DNA of 64,000 nucleotides from positions 298,776-362,775 of the forward strand of contig CAZMAV010000003.1 in assembly GCA_964564415.1 (NCBI GenBank). The letters run 5' to 3'. Source of the stretch: JALEFZ01 sp964564415. GTDB lineage: Bacteria; Bacteroidota; Bacteroidia; J057. The notes under the pieces were generated by a model. The model was not told the DNA's origin. It did no database searches and saw only the letters and a list, made by a program, of their open reading frames with translations. Shown one piece after another: positions 24,727 to 33,951 of the stretch; the stretch's first letter is position 1, and each line of letters begins with the position of its first letter. A program made the translations under genes and the position numbers.

Positions 24727-25455
24727 ATGAGACATCTGATTATCGCCATTCCTTTGTTGTGCTTACTACTGGCCTGCAATGTGCAAAAGAACCAAACAGA
24801 AAAGGGCAATTCGGCTTCCTCTTCGGATCAGAGTGAAGAATTTACAGGTCCAAGGGTTCCTTATGAGTGCAACCTTCACGATTACGATTACAGGTCGGCT
24901 GGCACCGGTGTCCCCAATATGTTTCCCTATGTTTACAGAGGTGCGGGGAGAAGCCGCATATTTGAAGCCTATACCGTTAGCTTCCAATTGACCCATCAAC
25001 CCCCTCTGGTTCCCATGACCAACTATGAGATCCCCTGGATTAATCCAGAGAACTACAGCGAGCAAAACGGAAACTTCATTACCTATATCCGCAATGGCTA
25101 TGAGAAAAGCCTGCAAAATCCCTACATCATGGTCCAGTACATTCGAAAGGATGTGCCTCATGCATCCTCGCCGGATTCTTTGCTCAACTGGGTCGACACC
25201 TTTATCGATAGAATGGATGGGAGCCAGGTTTTGGAGAACAACTATGAGCTGGAATCCATGTCCGGAAAAATAGCTCAGTGCAAGGATTACCGCTATCCCA
25301 AACAAAAGAAGCGTGAAGGTAAGTCCCTGGCTTATGCTTATTTCGATTACAATGAAGATTATATCGTCGGCATGGTCCTCACCACGGTAAACGAGACGGA
25401 TTATCCCCTCAACAAGCCACTTTTTGAGGATTTGGTAAAAAGTTTTTGCTACTAA
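24727..25455 (+). CDS. Hypothetical lipoprotein, 242 residues
   Basis: Signal MRHLIIAIPLLCLLLAC gives a lipobox with Cys17. A low-complexity Ser/Asn/Gln linker follows (about 18-38), then a globular part of about 200 residues rich in Tyr and Asn (YECNLHDYDYRSAGTG, WINPENYSEQNGNFITYI). Two conserved-looking blocks, YIMVQYIRKDVPHA and FDYNEDYIVGMVLTTVNETD, resemble the PsbP/Mog1-like fold of some lipoproteins, but this is weak. It precedes the ECF sigma factor by 62 bases in the same direction and could be part of that unit. Confidence 0.6.
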   Translation: MRHLIIAIPLLCLLLACNVQKNQTEKGNSASSSDQSEEFTGPRVPYECNLHDYDYRSAGTGVPNMFPYVYRGAGRSRIFEAYTVSFQLTHQPPLVPMTNYEIPWINPENYSEQNGNFITYIRNGYEKSLQNPYIMVQYIRKDVPHASSPDSLLNWVDTFIDRMDGSQVLENNYELESMSGKIAQCKDYRYPKQKKREGKSLAYAYFDYNEDYIVGMVLTTVNETDYPLNKPLFEDLVKSFCY

Positions 25456-25517
25456 AGCGTAACTATCCCCTGCCTTGGCATTAGGTAAATAGAAAACAGC
25501 GATACCCGACACGAGAC

Positions 25518-26105
25518 TTGGCCAGACATCCCCACGTACGGAGTGAGGCGGAAATCCGCGAAGAGAACCGCCTTGTAGAAGCCGCCAAAAAGAATCCGCG
25601 CAGCTTCGGTGCCCTGTATGACCAGTACTTTGAAGCCATGTTTCTCTATGTGGTAAAGCGGGTGGGAGAGCAGGAATTAGCTGCTGACATCACCCAACAG
25701 CTCTTTATCAAAGCGATGGAAAACCTGAAGAAGTATGAATTTCGCGGTTTGCCTTTTTCCTCCTGGCTATATCAGATAGCGAGAAATGAGGTGGCCTTGT
25801 TTTTCCGTCAGCACAAGCAGCAGCGTGTCATCAGCATGGAGAGCAGCCAGATCGCCGACCTGATGGAGGAGATGGATGAAAGAAAATCTGATGAGGATGT
25901 ACAGCGCATGGTAAAGGCCATTCAACTGCTCAAGGCTGAAGAAGTCGAGTTTATTGAGATGAAGTATTTTGAGCGCCTCCCCTACAAGCAAATCGGAGAG
26001 ATCTATGGCATCACCGAAAACAACGCAAAGGTACGGATGCATCGTTTACTCAAGAAACTCAAGAAGCTCATGCTAAAGGATGGCTTTGTAGAAAAGAAAC
26101 TATAA
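25518..26105 (+). CDS. ECF-type sigma-70 factor
   Basis: A 195-residue sigma factor with region 2 (FGALYDQYFEAMFLYVVKRV, DITQQLFIKAMENL, SSWLYQIARNEVALFFRQ; about residues 30-95) and region 4 (EVEFIEMKYFERLPYKQIGE then ITENNAKVRMHRLLKKLKK; about 137-185). It would direct RNA polymerase to a small set of promoters. The only start that preserves the N terminus is TTG at 25518; no ATG or GTG fits before region 2, so expression may be kept low. The next gene, 38 bases downstream, encodes a single-span membrane protein in the position usually held by an anti-sigma factor. Confidence 0.9.
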   Translation: MARHPHVRSEAEIREENRLVEAAKKNPRSFGALYDQYFEAMFLYVVKRVGEQELAADITQQLFIKAMENLKKYEFRGLPFSSWLYQIARNEVALFFRQHKQQRVISMESSQIADLMEEMDERKSDEDVQRMVKAIQLLKAEEVEFIEMKYFERLPYKQIGEIYGITENNAKVRMHRLLKKLKKLMLKDGFVEKKL

Positions 26106-26143
26106 GGGAAGCTTAAAGGTCCAGTGCCTTCTTCCTCAATGCT

Positions 26144-27559
26144 ATGTCCAAATACAAGATACATATTGACGAAGCTCTACCCGACTCCAAGACGATTCAA
26201 GGTTACAAAGACTTCGACGCTTTGTATGGCCATTATCAGGTAAATACCCGCTTCGATTTTTGGAGAAATCTCTACCGTAATCCCACCAATTTTGCGGTAC
26301 TGATGATGGTATTTGCGATTGGAGCCCTGGTTTTTGAGGCGATTCGGGAGGATAAGGCGGAGGATTACTTCCTCAAGGCCCCAGCAACCGGAATGGGTCT
26401 CCTACCGGATTCCCTTTCCCTGGAAAATAGGGAAGGCTGGGAAGGTCCCCTCCATGCTGATGTTTCGCTTGAACTTTCTCAGTCAGCCTTTGTAGGGCCT
26501 CAGGGAGAGCAGGTGGTCGGAAAATACAGCCTTGTCTACCGTTGGTTGCCAAAGGCTGAGAGCTGGATCAGGAGGGGCTTGCCCATGGCAGACGAAAATG
26601 GAGTTTATGCTTCCAGGGGGGTGCTGGAAATTTTTGCCCAAAAAGGAGCTAAGCCCCTAAGCCTTAAAGAAGATAAGCAAATACTCATCTCTTTTGAGCT
26701 GCCTCCTGAAACTGGGGGCTTTCATCCCATGAAATTGGATACAGTTTCGCGAAACTGGGAGTTCCTCACCGACACTTCCTGGTCCTATATCTGGGACAGT
26801 TCTGGCCTGCAGGCCCCTGGACCCAAGCCCCGATTCGAGCTAGTGCCGGCAGATCTTCAGGCAAAGGGAGCCAATCGAAAGCCTCGCAAACCCTCCAGGC
26901 CTTTTGGAGTTGTGGTTTCCAATGCAGCTGATTATCCCGCCTTCAGCCCCTACAAGAAGGTGTACTGGGAATATTTGGAAGAGCCCGGATCTGCCAATCC
27001 TTGGGAAGAGAATCTCCTGGGCAAGGAAAACGGGTGGAATGATGTTAGGGTAAGGCGAACCGGGGAAAAGGAATATACCCTTACTTTCTCGAAGGTTCTT
27101 CCCAATGGAAATATTGCTACCAAGCGGGTAAAGGCTCGCTATCTATTTGAGGCTGCCACAGCCGAGGAGGCCAATCAAATTCACCAGGAGCGATTGAAGG
27201 CCTATGCAGAGGCCCTTGAGCAAATAAAAAGAGAAAGAGCTGAGCAAGTAGCCCGGGATTCGGCTGCCTACCTGGAGGCACTGGAAGTCTGGGAAAAGAG
27301 AAAGGAGCAGGGGGTAGTGCTAAAGGGAAGGCGCTGTCTTGTCAGGCTTAATGAACTGGGTTTTGTAGGCATGTTGAAGGCGGTTTCTGGAAGGGAAGAT
27401 TTCTCCATGGCCGCCCCTGAAGCTTCCCGTGTCTGGTGGTCAAGCTCCGACGGCCGACAATTGATTGAACTGACCCACCCTTTGTATGAGGGTAAAGTCC
27501 CCCTTGCGGACAGCGCCCACATTTACAAATTGGTAGAAGGACAGCTTAAAAGCAAATAG
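26144..27559 (+). CDS. Single-span membrane protein, putative partner of ECF sigma factor
   Basis: A 471-residue protein. About 45 cytoplasmic residues (DFDALYGHYQVNTRFDFWRN) precede one membrane helix (about 48-66, FAVLMMVFAIGALVFEAI). The remaining 400 residues would be periplasmic: beta-rich regions, a Pro-rich part (ANRKPRKPSRPFG), and a charged helix near 335-385 (LEQIKRERAEQVARDSAAYL). The layout, short cytoplasmic head plus large external domain just after an ECF gene, is that of a membrane anti-sigma factor, but the typical zinc or DUF4880 motifs are absent. I call it a hypothetical; the regulatory role is an inference from position. Confidence 0.6.
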   Translation: MSKYKIHIDEALPDSKTIQGYKDFDALYGHYQVNTRFDFWRNLYRNPTNFAVLMMVFAIGALVFEAIREDKAEDYFLKAPATGMGLLPDSLSLENREGWEGPLHADVSLELSQSAFVGPQGEQVVGKYSLVYRWLPKAESWIRRGLPMADENGVYASRGVLEIFAQKGAKPLSLKEDKQILISFELPPETGGFHPMKLDTVSRNWEFLTDTSWSYIWDSSGLQAPGPKPRFELVPADLQAKGANRKPRKPSRPFGVVVSNAADYPAFSPYKKVYWEYLEEPGSANPWEENLLGKENGWNDVRVRRTGEKEYTLTFSKVLPNGNIATKRVKARYLFEAATAEEANQIHQERLKAYAEALEQIKRERAEQVARDSAAYLEALEVWEKRKEQGVVLKGRRCLVRLNELGFVGMLKAVSGREDFSMAAPEASRVWWSSSDGRQLIELTHPLYEGKVPLADSAHIYKLVEGQLKSK

Positions 27560-27617
27560 GGAGGTTGGATTGAGGATTTTTTGGGGTAATAATGGGCTGG
27601 TATGGCGCGGAGAGGCC

Positions 27618-28151
27618 TCAATTTGTTAATTTTCGCATGAGCCATTCTAAGGGTCCTGACTTTTTATATCGCAACCATATTTGAGCAAACAGGATACATA
27701 AGAGGCTAAATACTAAGGCATAAAATACTGAAAACTCAATCGAATATCCCCCCAATTTCAATGGGCCAACTGTCTCAATAATCCCCATTCCAAGAATCAC
27801 ATGAGCAACATAGAAGGTCAAGGCTAATAGTCCTGTTTTATTGAGGGTATCATTTATTTTGTTGTTTCCATGTCGTTTAGCCAATAGAATCCAGGAAGAT
27901 ATAATTATTATTGAAATCGAAATACCATTTACCATGTAAATGGTCATGGGAGGCATGGGTCCCGTCCCTAACAGAAGCCTAAGACCTTCTACTGCTTCGG
28001 GACTTCCTTTTGCTAAGAATTGAATTGTTCCAGTTGACAATGCCTGAATGGCGATAAAAACAGCTAAGCTCATCAAAAATGACTTTTCTACAAATTTATC
28101 ATCGTGCAAATTTTGTCTTCCATTCCATAATCCAAAAAGCTTAAAACCCAC
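27618..28151 (-). pseudogene. Truncated DUF418 membrane protein (3' part only)
   Basis: The 177 codons encode the C-terminal half of a DUF418/YeiB-type polytopic membrane protein: several hydrophobic helices and the typical end GLLALTFYVAHVILGMGI, FALIWLRYKKSGPLEWLMR-like (seen here as AQIWLRYKKSGPLEWLMRKL). A full gene is about 350-400 codons. The frame is cut at a TAG just upstream of GTG at 28151, exactly where transposase sequence begins, and no 5' half is found on the other side of the element. The insertion or a later deletion removed the start, so the gene is almost surely dead. Its A+T-rich codon use differs from its neighbours. Confidence 0.75.
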
Positions 28152-29110
28152 TTTCCGGCACTAAGAAGTGTCAAGATATATTTTTTGAAAACTAGGTCCC
28201 AGGAGGGCGAGGATCTGCTTGTGTAATAGTTTGAGGTTTAGGCAGATACACTTTGTTTCGTGGGGGTTGACGTGGATATGTAGCACCTCAATGCCTTCGA
28301 AGCACTGGAAGATCCAGCGCATGGTGGGCTTTTGGTAGGGCTTTCCTTTCTGCTTGGGAACGGTCTGACCATCCTCTTTGAGCGCTAGTCGGAGTTTCCG
28401 CTCGGCCATGGCATAGACCATCGGGACGAGGCACATGACCATGGCCAGGGCTTTCAGTTGATATTCAGCGCATCTTTGCCATGCTCCTACTCTCCATGTA
28501 CGCTAACGCTCGTGGTATCAAGATGGACAAAGCGCTTCTTTCCCCCAGCTCAAAGCGCTCAAATACCCCCCAGGCAGTCTGGCTGAAGAGCTTGGTGCAG
28601 CCGTAGTCATAGCAGGCCTCCAGAAACTCGTCCAGGCGCTGGTCGGTGATGTCGCTCGCGGCAATCCCAGACCCCAGCAATTGCTCCACCGCCTTGGTCT
28701 CATAAAAGCTCGCACTCAGATACAAGGGCCGCGTGGTAAATCCCAAACCATTGATAATCATCGTTTTGAGACATATCTCCGGACCTAGCCCCGAGCTGCT
28801 CTCCCGACCAAGCGCAGCATCTACCGCCTCTCCCAGCCCCATCTCCTCAAACATCCCTGCCACTGGCCCCAGGTGATTTAGCCGTTTGCTTTCATAGACA
28901 TTTTTCCGATCTTCGTTATAGGCAACCATAATTTTTGAGCGAAAATACTCAAGAGTACATCTTCTCACTTTTTTGTCTGGGAAAGCAGGATCAAAAACCC
29001 GACGAGGCCACAACAGGGTGCATACGCCACCGGGCAAGATCAAGCAGGTCGGTGAAGCCCGGTAGCGAATGCACCAGACCGTTGCAGGCTATTTGAAAAA
29101 CAAAAAACAG
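28152..29110 (-). mobile_element. Remnant of an IS1634-family insertion sequence
   Basis: Defined by the transposase remnant and its flanks. On the left it cuts a DUF418 gene at about 28152. On the right, 180 bases of non-coding sequence lead to a palindrome at 29113. I could not find matching terminal inverted repeats or a target duplication, so the ends are approximate; the left end may be deleted. Confidence 0.6.
28161..28929 (-). pseudogene. IS1634-type transposase remnant with core deleted
   Basis: The N-terminal DUF4277-like part starts near 28929 (MVAYNEDRKNVYESKRLNHL) and includes KTMIINGLGFTTRPLYLSAS and LGSGIAASDITDQRLDEFLE. It breaks at LGE near 28543; in the next frame it continues KKRFVHLDTTSVSVHGE, holding the first catalytic Asp. 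One missing A restores the frame. After VHGE (about 28489) the sequence jumps to the C-terminal AEYQLKALAMVMCLVPMVYA and ends at 28161. About 250 central codons with the other catalytic residues are missing. The element is therefore inactive by internal deletion plus frameshift. Confidence 0.85.
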
Positions 29111-29112
29111 GT

Positions 29113-29148
29113 GTAACTATTCAGCACGCCTGCGTGCTAAATAGTTAC
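29113..29148. repeat. 36-bp near-perfect palindrome, terminator-like on both strands
   Basis: GTAACTATT-C-AGCACG (29113-29128) pairs with CGTGCT-A-AATAGTTAC (29133-29148) around a CCTG loop; only one mismatch. A run of T follows on the plus strand and a run of A precedes it, so both strands get a stem plus T-run. It could be a bidirectional terminator or a REP-like mobile palindrome. It adjoins the IS remnant. Confidence 0.7.
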
Positions 29149-29220
29149 TTTTTTTGTTTAAATGATAGGATTAATACTCGCTAAACCCATACTCCAGATC
29201 TGCCCCTAAGCCTCCTCATT

Positions 29221-30006
29221 ATGAAGAAACTCCTGGCCATACTCAATCTCCTTTCTTTTTTCGGGGTCTTGGTCCTCAATGGGCTTTCCAATGGGCAGGT
29301 GGTGAAAGGAAAAAGTATTGGAAGTATTTCAGAAAGCTATCCCACTCTTTTTACGCCGGCTGGAATTACATTTAGTGTGTGGGGCATTATCTACCTGGGC
29401 CTCTTTGGATTTGTGATCTATCAGGGCAGGGACCTGGTCAGCAAGCGCCCCCTCAACATGGAGTTTTGCCAAGATATAGGTCCTTGGTTTATCCTTTCCA
29501 ACCTCTTCAATATGGGCTGGCTCCTAGCCTGGCTCAATGAATCTCTGGGACTTTCTTTGGTCTTGATTTTTGGGCTTTTAGCAAGCCTACTGATGATTTA
29601 CCTGAGGTTGGACATCAACCTCAGGCCCGTACGAACTCCTGTAAAGTGGTTTGTCTTTGTGCCATTTAGCATATATTTGGGTTGGGTATGCGTGGCCAGC
29701 ATTGCCAACACTTCGGCCTATCTGGTTAGCATCAAGTGGTCTGGCTTGGGACTTTTTCCTGAAATATGGACAGTACTCATGATTGCCATAGCAGGATTGC
29801 TGGCTCTTTGGGTAGGAAAGAAACGGAAAGACTTCGCTTTTCGAGCGGTGGTTCTTTGGGCCCTGGCAGGCATCGTGATCAAAATAAGGGAACTCGACTA
29901 CGAAGGAGGTATTTTTTTACTTATTATGCTGGGACTTGCGATTACTGCCATTGTCATTTCTATTCTTCTGGATATGATCGGGCGAAAAAATAGCAGAACT
30001 GCTTAA
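29221..30006 (+). CDS. TspO/MBR-like tryptophan-rich membrane protein
   Basis: A 261-residue polytopic protein with about seven hydrophobic helices. The TspO-like marks are FTPAGITFSVWGIIYLGL (about residues 41-58), WFILSNLFNMGWLLAWLNES (about 89-108) and FVPFSIYLGWVCVASIANTS (about 143-162). It is longer than classic five-helix TspO (about 160 residues), having two extra C-terminal helices, a form common in Bacteroidota. TspO proteins bind porphyrins; here the function is not established. It is 28 bases upstream of pdxH in the same direction and probably co-transcribed. Confidence 0.8.
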   Translation: MKKLLAILNLLSFFGVLVLNGLSNGQVVKGKSIGSISESYPTLFTPAGITFSVWGIIYLGLFGFVIYQGRDLVSKRPLNMEFCQDIGPWFILSNLFNMGWLLAWLNESLGLSLVLIFGLLASLLMIYLRLDINLRPVRTPVKWFVFVPFSIYLGWVCVASIANTSAYLVSIKWSGLGLFPEIWTVLMIAIAGLLALWVGKKRKDFAFRAVVLWALAGIVIKIRELDYEGGIFLLIMLGLAITAIVISILLDMIGRKNSRTA

Positions 30007-30034
30007 CTTGGGTGTTCAAAAAAAAACGAATTTT

Positions 30035-30685
30035 ATGGCTTTAGGAAAATCTGTTGCAGACATCAGAAAAGATTATCAAATGGGCTCTCTTGATAGAGAG
30101 GACGCTTTGAAAGACCCCATCAAGCAATTTGAAAACTGGTTTGAGGCCGCTGTCAAAAGCGAGGTGCTTGAGCCGAATGCCATGTCTCTGGCTACGGTAT
30201 CCCAGGGTAAGCCGTCTATGAGGATTGTCTTGCTCAAGGGATTTGATGCAAAGGGTTTTGTTTTTTTTACCAATTATCAAAGCAAAAAATCTAGAGAAAT
30301 TCAAGAGAATCCCCATGTGGCCCTGACTTTCTTTTGGGCGGACCTGGAAAGACAGGTGAGGATAGAGGGAGTAGCTCAACTTCTTTCGGAGGAAGATTCA
30401 GACGAATATTATCAGTCCCGGGGGCGAATGAGCAGGATCGGTGCCTGGGCTTCTCCTCAAAGCCAAAAAATCGAAAACCGGGAAGTGCTGGAAGAAAGGG
30501 TGGAGAAGATGAAGAAAAAATTTGAAGGAGAAGAAAATTTTCCCAAACCAGAATATTGGGGAGGTTTTTTGGTAAGGCCCAGTTATTTTGAATTTTGGCA
30601 GGGTAGGTCCAGCCGTCTTCACGACCGAATTGTATATGAGGAAAATGGCAAAGGAGGGTGGGAGATCGCCCGGCTGGCCCCCTGA
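30035..30685 (+). CDS. pdxH: Pyridoxamine 5'-phosphate oxidase
   Basis: A 216-residue FMN enzyme that oxidises pyridoxamine- or pyridoxine-5'-phosphate to pyridoxal-5'-phosphate. Signatures: NAMSLATVSQGKPSMRIVLL (FMN region), FFTNYQSKKSREIQENPH, VRIEGVAQLLSEEDSDEYYQ, and the C-terminal FEFWQGRSSRLHDRIVYE with the substrate-binding R-x-H-D-R. ATG at 30035 (MALGKSVADIRKDY) is the family start; a TTG nine codons earlier is in frame but unnecessary. The stop is 8 bases from the convergent flippase gene. Confidence 0.95.
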   Translation: MALGKSVADIRKDYQMGSLDREDALKDPIKQFENWFEAAVKSEVLEPNAMSLATVSQGKPSMRIVLLKGFDAKGFVFFTNYQSKKSREIQENPHVALTFFWADLERQVRIEGVAQLLSEEDSDEYYQSRGRMSRIGAWASPQSQKIENREVLEERVEKMKKKFEGEENFPKPEYWGGFLVRPSYFEFWQGRSSRLHDRIVYEENGKGGWEIARLAP

Positions 30686-30693
30686 TGCTGATG

Positions 30694-32037
30694 TTAGGCA
30701 ACGATCTTGTTCCAGATCATCGCGAAGCCTTTTCGGTAAAGCCTAAAGGCAAAAAATATAGGTTTCCAGGGATCGACCAGGAGTTCGCGGCTGAGCAAGA
30801 AAAGGGCGATAGAAACCATGAGGAGATAGGCACCCAGGGTAGAAAAAGCGGCTCCCATTTCTCCAAACATGGGAATCAAAATCAAGAGGAGAAGGCCGTT
30901 GAGCAGGGCGCCTCCCAGGGTAAGCTGAAAGTTTAGCTTGGGTTTGCCAATGGCATCCATGATGATGCTAAATTGGCTGCTAAAGGGCACAAAGAGGCTG
31001 GAAAGCATGACGACACGGAGTATTGGCACCTGATCTACGTAGCGCTCGCCGGCCACAAAACGAAGAAAATGCTCGGGGAAGAGCCATACCAATAAGACCC
31101 CGGGAATGATGATGGCCAAAATAACGCCCACGGACTTTTCGAAGAGAACTTTGACTGCGTCCTTGCCTTGCTTTTCGTGCTTTCGGGCTCCCTGAGGAAA
31201 GACCACCGAAGCGATAGACTGGGTAGGAACTTCCACGAGGTTGCCAATGCGGATAGAGGTAGAGTAGCCCGCCACGGCCAGAGGTGAAACAATGGCGCCC
31301 AGCATAATCTGATCCAGGAATTTGAGGAGTATCATGCCCAGGTTGGTCCCTGTGACATACTTGCCAAAGTGGATGAGCTTTTTGATCCAGGAAAAATCCA
31401 ATTTGGCTGAGAACTTCAGAAAGGGCCAGGCAGTCAGGGTAGATACCAGGGCACCTAGGGCAGCTGCCCAAGCCTGAAAGTAAGCCAATTCGATCAAATC
31501 AAAGGCCCCTTCTTTAGAACAATATACATACAGGCAATAAACAAAGAAAAAGCCGTGTCGAACAAAGGTAGACAGAAAAATTCCGTGAAATTTCAGGTTG
31601 GCTTGCTGGATAAACTGAAAATGAAAGAATGGGATGAGGCAAAAAGAGGTCAGGATATAGATCAAAAATAGTTCTGAGAGGTAGTTGGCATCCCAAATAT
31701 AGCCCTGATAATGGCTGAGAACCATTAAGATCAAGGCGATCAGCAGGCCAAAAACTACATTGAGAAAGACAGAGGCTGTATTGATGAGGCAGCGATGGGG
31801 GAGATCGTCGTGGAGAGACAGGGCCCTTACGAGGGCGTGTTGGATAAAGCCTTGGCGGAGAACTTCGAAGAGGGAGCAGACGATGAGAAAGAGGGTCCAG
31901 ATGCCAAACTCTTCCTTGTCCAAGCCGCGAACCAAGAGGTAAAAGCTTCCAAAGCGGAAAATTTGCAGGGAAAGGCGTTCCATCATGGTATACGCCCCGG
32001 ATTTTAGCCAATATGCTCTTTCCCCTTTTTTACTCAC
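30694..32037 (-). CDS. Polysaccharide/lipid-linked sugar flippase (Wzx-like)
   Basis: A polytopic membrane protein of about 447 residues with 12 or so helices, matching the MOP superfamily polysaccharide transporters. The start region WLKSGAYTMMERLSLQIFRF is the conserved first helix, and the YLLVRGLDKEEFGIWTLFLI block is typical. The frame is open upstream to 32139 but GTG at 32037 (MSKKGERAYWLKSG) is the best start; ATGs at 31986 and 31983 would cut the first helix. It would move undecaprenyl- or lipid-linked oligosaccharides across the inner membrane. No glycosyltransferases or wzy are adjacent, so its glycan is unknown. Confidence 0.85.
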   Translation of the reverse strand: MSKKGERAYWLKSGAYTMMERLSLQIFRFGSFYLLVRGLDKEEFGIWTLFLIVCSLFEVLRQGFIQHALVRALSLHDDLPHRCLINTASVFLNVVFGLLIALILMVLSHYQGYIWDANYLSELFLIYILTSFCLIPFFHFQFIQQANLKFHGIFLSTFVRHGFFFVYCLYVYCSKEGAFDLIELAYFQAWAAALGALVSTLTAWPFLKFSAKLDFSWIKKLIHFGKYVTGTNLGMILLKFLDQIMLGAIVSPLAVAGYSTSIRIGNLVEVPTQSIASVVFPQGARKHEKQGKDAVKVLFEKSVGVILAIIIPGVLLVWLFPEHFLRFVAGERYVDQVPILRVVMLSSLFVPFSSQFSIIMDAIGKPKLNFQLTLGGALLNGLLLLILIPMFGEMGAAFSTLGAYLLMVSIALFLLSRELLVDPWKPIFFAFRLYRKGFAMIWNKIVA

Positions 32038-32318
32038 AAATAGTAGATCGCTTTTGGTGTACGGTGCCGAATTCGAAAGAGCCAATGCCACAGGCCAGAC
32101 GACAAAATTAGAAGAATCGTATGAATTCCGGATTGTCAACCTTTCAACTCCAGATAAAGGGGAATGAACGGGGAAATACGGGGGGTATTCAGTAGAAAAA
32201 ATCTTCCCTTTTTCCTTAGCTAACAGCCATCTATCCTATATCTTCGTTTGAATTACGATAGCGGGGTTCATTCCCCTATGCCAGGGTAACTATTTGTCAA
32301 CCTTTCTCCTACATCAAT

Positions 32319-32933
32319 ATGCAAAAATTTCATTCATTAATTCCAGTACTCTGTATTTTAATTATTCTAATTTCATGTCGGGGCGATGGCTGTGCGGATG
32401 TAATGTGCGAAAATGGGGGAATCTGCATAGATGGAAGCTGTGATTGCCCTGAAGGCTTTTTTGGTAGAAAATGCGAATTTCAGCTTGATCCTTGTACCAT
32501 CAAGCAGTGTGTGGGTCCCAATACCATAGAGTGTGTAGAAGGCAACGATGGTAGTGCCCTTTGCCGCTGCAAGGAAGGCTTCTCCGGAGATCGCTGTCAG
32601 GAACGCTGGACCGATCCCTATCCCGGAGATTATATTGCTCAGGAGGCATGTGAAGGAGAAAGCCAGACTTTTCCCGTGAACATCGAGCCAGGACCGGATT
32701 TTAACCAGGTTACATTGGATAATTTCCACAATCAGGCCAGCGGGATAGACCCGGCCAAGATTGTCGCTAACCTGGTCCGTACCAGGGTCTTCGACATTTA
32801 TCCCCAATTCATGGTATTTGGCAGGGTCGAAGGAGTTGGAAACCTCAACAACGACGAGACCCTCTCCCTGATCTATACCATCATTCAGGAGCATGATACC
32901 CTCAACTGTACCCTCCTGCTAAGGCCAGATTAA
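32319..32933 (+). CDS. Lipoprotein with EGF-like domains
   Basis: A 204-residue lipoprotein: signal to LISC (Cys20), then CADVMCENGGICIDGSCDCP-type spacing with EGFFGRKC, the six-cysteine EGF pattern (about residues 25-52). A second EGF-like unit follows (CTIKQCVGPNTIEC to CRCKEGFSGDRC, about 58-93). The C-terminal 110 residues are an unassigned beta-rich domain. EGF modules in bacterial lipoproteins occur mainly in Bacteroidota and need disulfide formation outside the cell. Function is probably adhesion or protein binding. It precedes the coiled-coil gene by 58 bases. Confidence 0.8.
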   Translation: MQKFHSLIPVLCILIILISCRGDGCADVMCENGGICIDGSCDCPEGFFGRKCEFQLDPCTIKQCVGPNTIECVEGNDGSALCRCKEGFSGDRCQERWTDPYPGDYIAQEACEGESQTFPVNIEPGPDFNQVTLDNFHNQASGIDPAKIVANLVRTRVFDIYPQFMVFGRVEGVGNLNNDETLSLIYTIIQEHDTLNCTLLLRPD

Positions 32934-32991
32934 AAATTATATGCCAAATGAAATGGCGATACTACATAGGTATAATTATTGAAAATGACCC

Positions 32992-33900
32992 ATGCTTCTT
33001 AATGAAATCAACCGTACCCTAAAGCCTATCATCAGTGAAATCCAGCGCGCTCGCATCCTCGACGCTCAAATCAAAGATCTCGAAAAGCAGCAAATCAGAG
33101 ATAAGCAAAGAGTAGAAAGGCTCAAGGAAATCGAAGAAAAGGAGAGGGAGGATGTGGACAAACTTTACAAGCGTAACCTGACCATGTTAGGCAGACGGTT
33201 GAAAAGGGAGAAAGGAGAGCATGAGGAAGCCAAGCAGCAATATAAGGAAGCTTTGATGGCGGTTTCTGATCTTCAAACCGAAATTCAAGAGCTCCAGCAT
33301 CAACGGGAACTCATCGGAGATTCCGGCGACTTGCACAGGGAATTGATCAAAATCAAAGAGAAGGTTCTCCTAACCCAAAATCACCCCGCTACCGAGCATC
33401 TCATGGCCCTTGAAGAAAAAATCCTCTGCCTACAGGAGGAAATCAAGGAAGTAGAGGAAGGAATGGCAGCAGTAAATCTTGTCTTAAAAAAAGTGGAGGC
33501 CCTCTTTCTCCACATTAAACGAATCGAAGATCGGGGAATGGTCTGGTACAGGGAAAGCAGTGCTACCCGGATAAGGATACAGTTTCAACCTTGGGCACTG
33601 GAAGTTCACAAAGCCAATCACAAGGTGCTCAGCAAACTGCTGGACCTGAAAAGGACTTACAGGATAGCCAATGGGGATCGAATGCAAAATTTTTATACCC
33701 TCTTCATGGTGAAGCTCAGCGGGCTGATCAGCGAGCATGCATATTTTCTTGATTTTACCAAAAAGCTCTATTCCCTTTGCCGAAGTCAGGTCTTCATTGT
33801 AAAGCAGATTCGCCAAGACCTTTGGTCTCACAAAAAGCATATACAGACCCAGATCAACATGGTCAGAGAAAGACAAAAAAGGATCATCGAACATGCCTGA
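32992..33900 (+). CDS. Coiled-coil protein, function unknown
   Basis: A 302-residue, highly charged helical protein with no signal peptide. Heptad-like coiled coil covers about residues 15-165 (LDAQIKDLEKQQIRDKQRVE, EEAKQQYKEALMAVSDLQTE). The C-terminal half (about 170-300) is helical and aromatic (MVWYRESSATRIRIQFQPWA, HAYFLDFTKKLYSLCRSQVF). I do not recognise a family. It sits between an EGF lipoprotein and a DUF4920 lipoprotein on the same strand; gaps of 58 and 51 bases allow co-transcription. Confidence 0.65.
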   Translation: MLLNEINRTLKPIISEIQRARILDAQIKDLEKQQIRDKQRVERLKEIEEKEREDVDKLYKRNLTMLGRRLKREKGEHEEAKQQYKEALMAVSDLQTEIQELQHQRELIGDSGDLHRELIKIKEKVLLTQNHPATEHLMALEEKILCLQEEIKEVEEGMAAVNLVLKKVEALFLHIKRIEDRGMVWYRESSATRIRIQFQPWALEVHKANHKVLSKLLDLKRTYRIANGDRMQNFYTLFMVKLSGLISEHAYFLDFTKKLYSLCRSQVFIVKQIRQDLWSHKKHIQTQINMVRERQKRIIEHA

Positions 33901-33951
33901 TTCAAATAAAAGCCTTATTTTACAGCTGGTATTCACTTCAACATAATTCAA

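Noticed and set aside
32286..32296. GTAACTATTTG as another copy of the 29113 palindrome
   Set aside because: Only one arm's first 9 bases match; no second arm.
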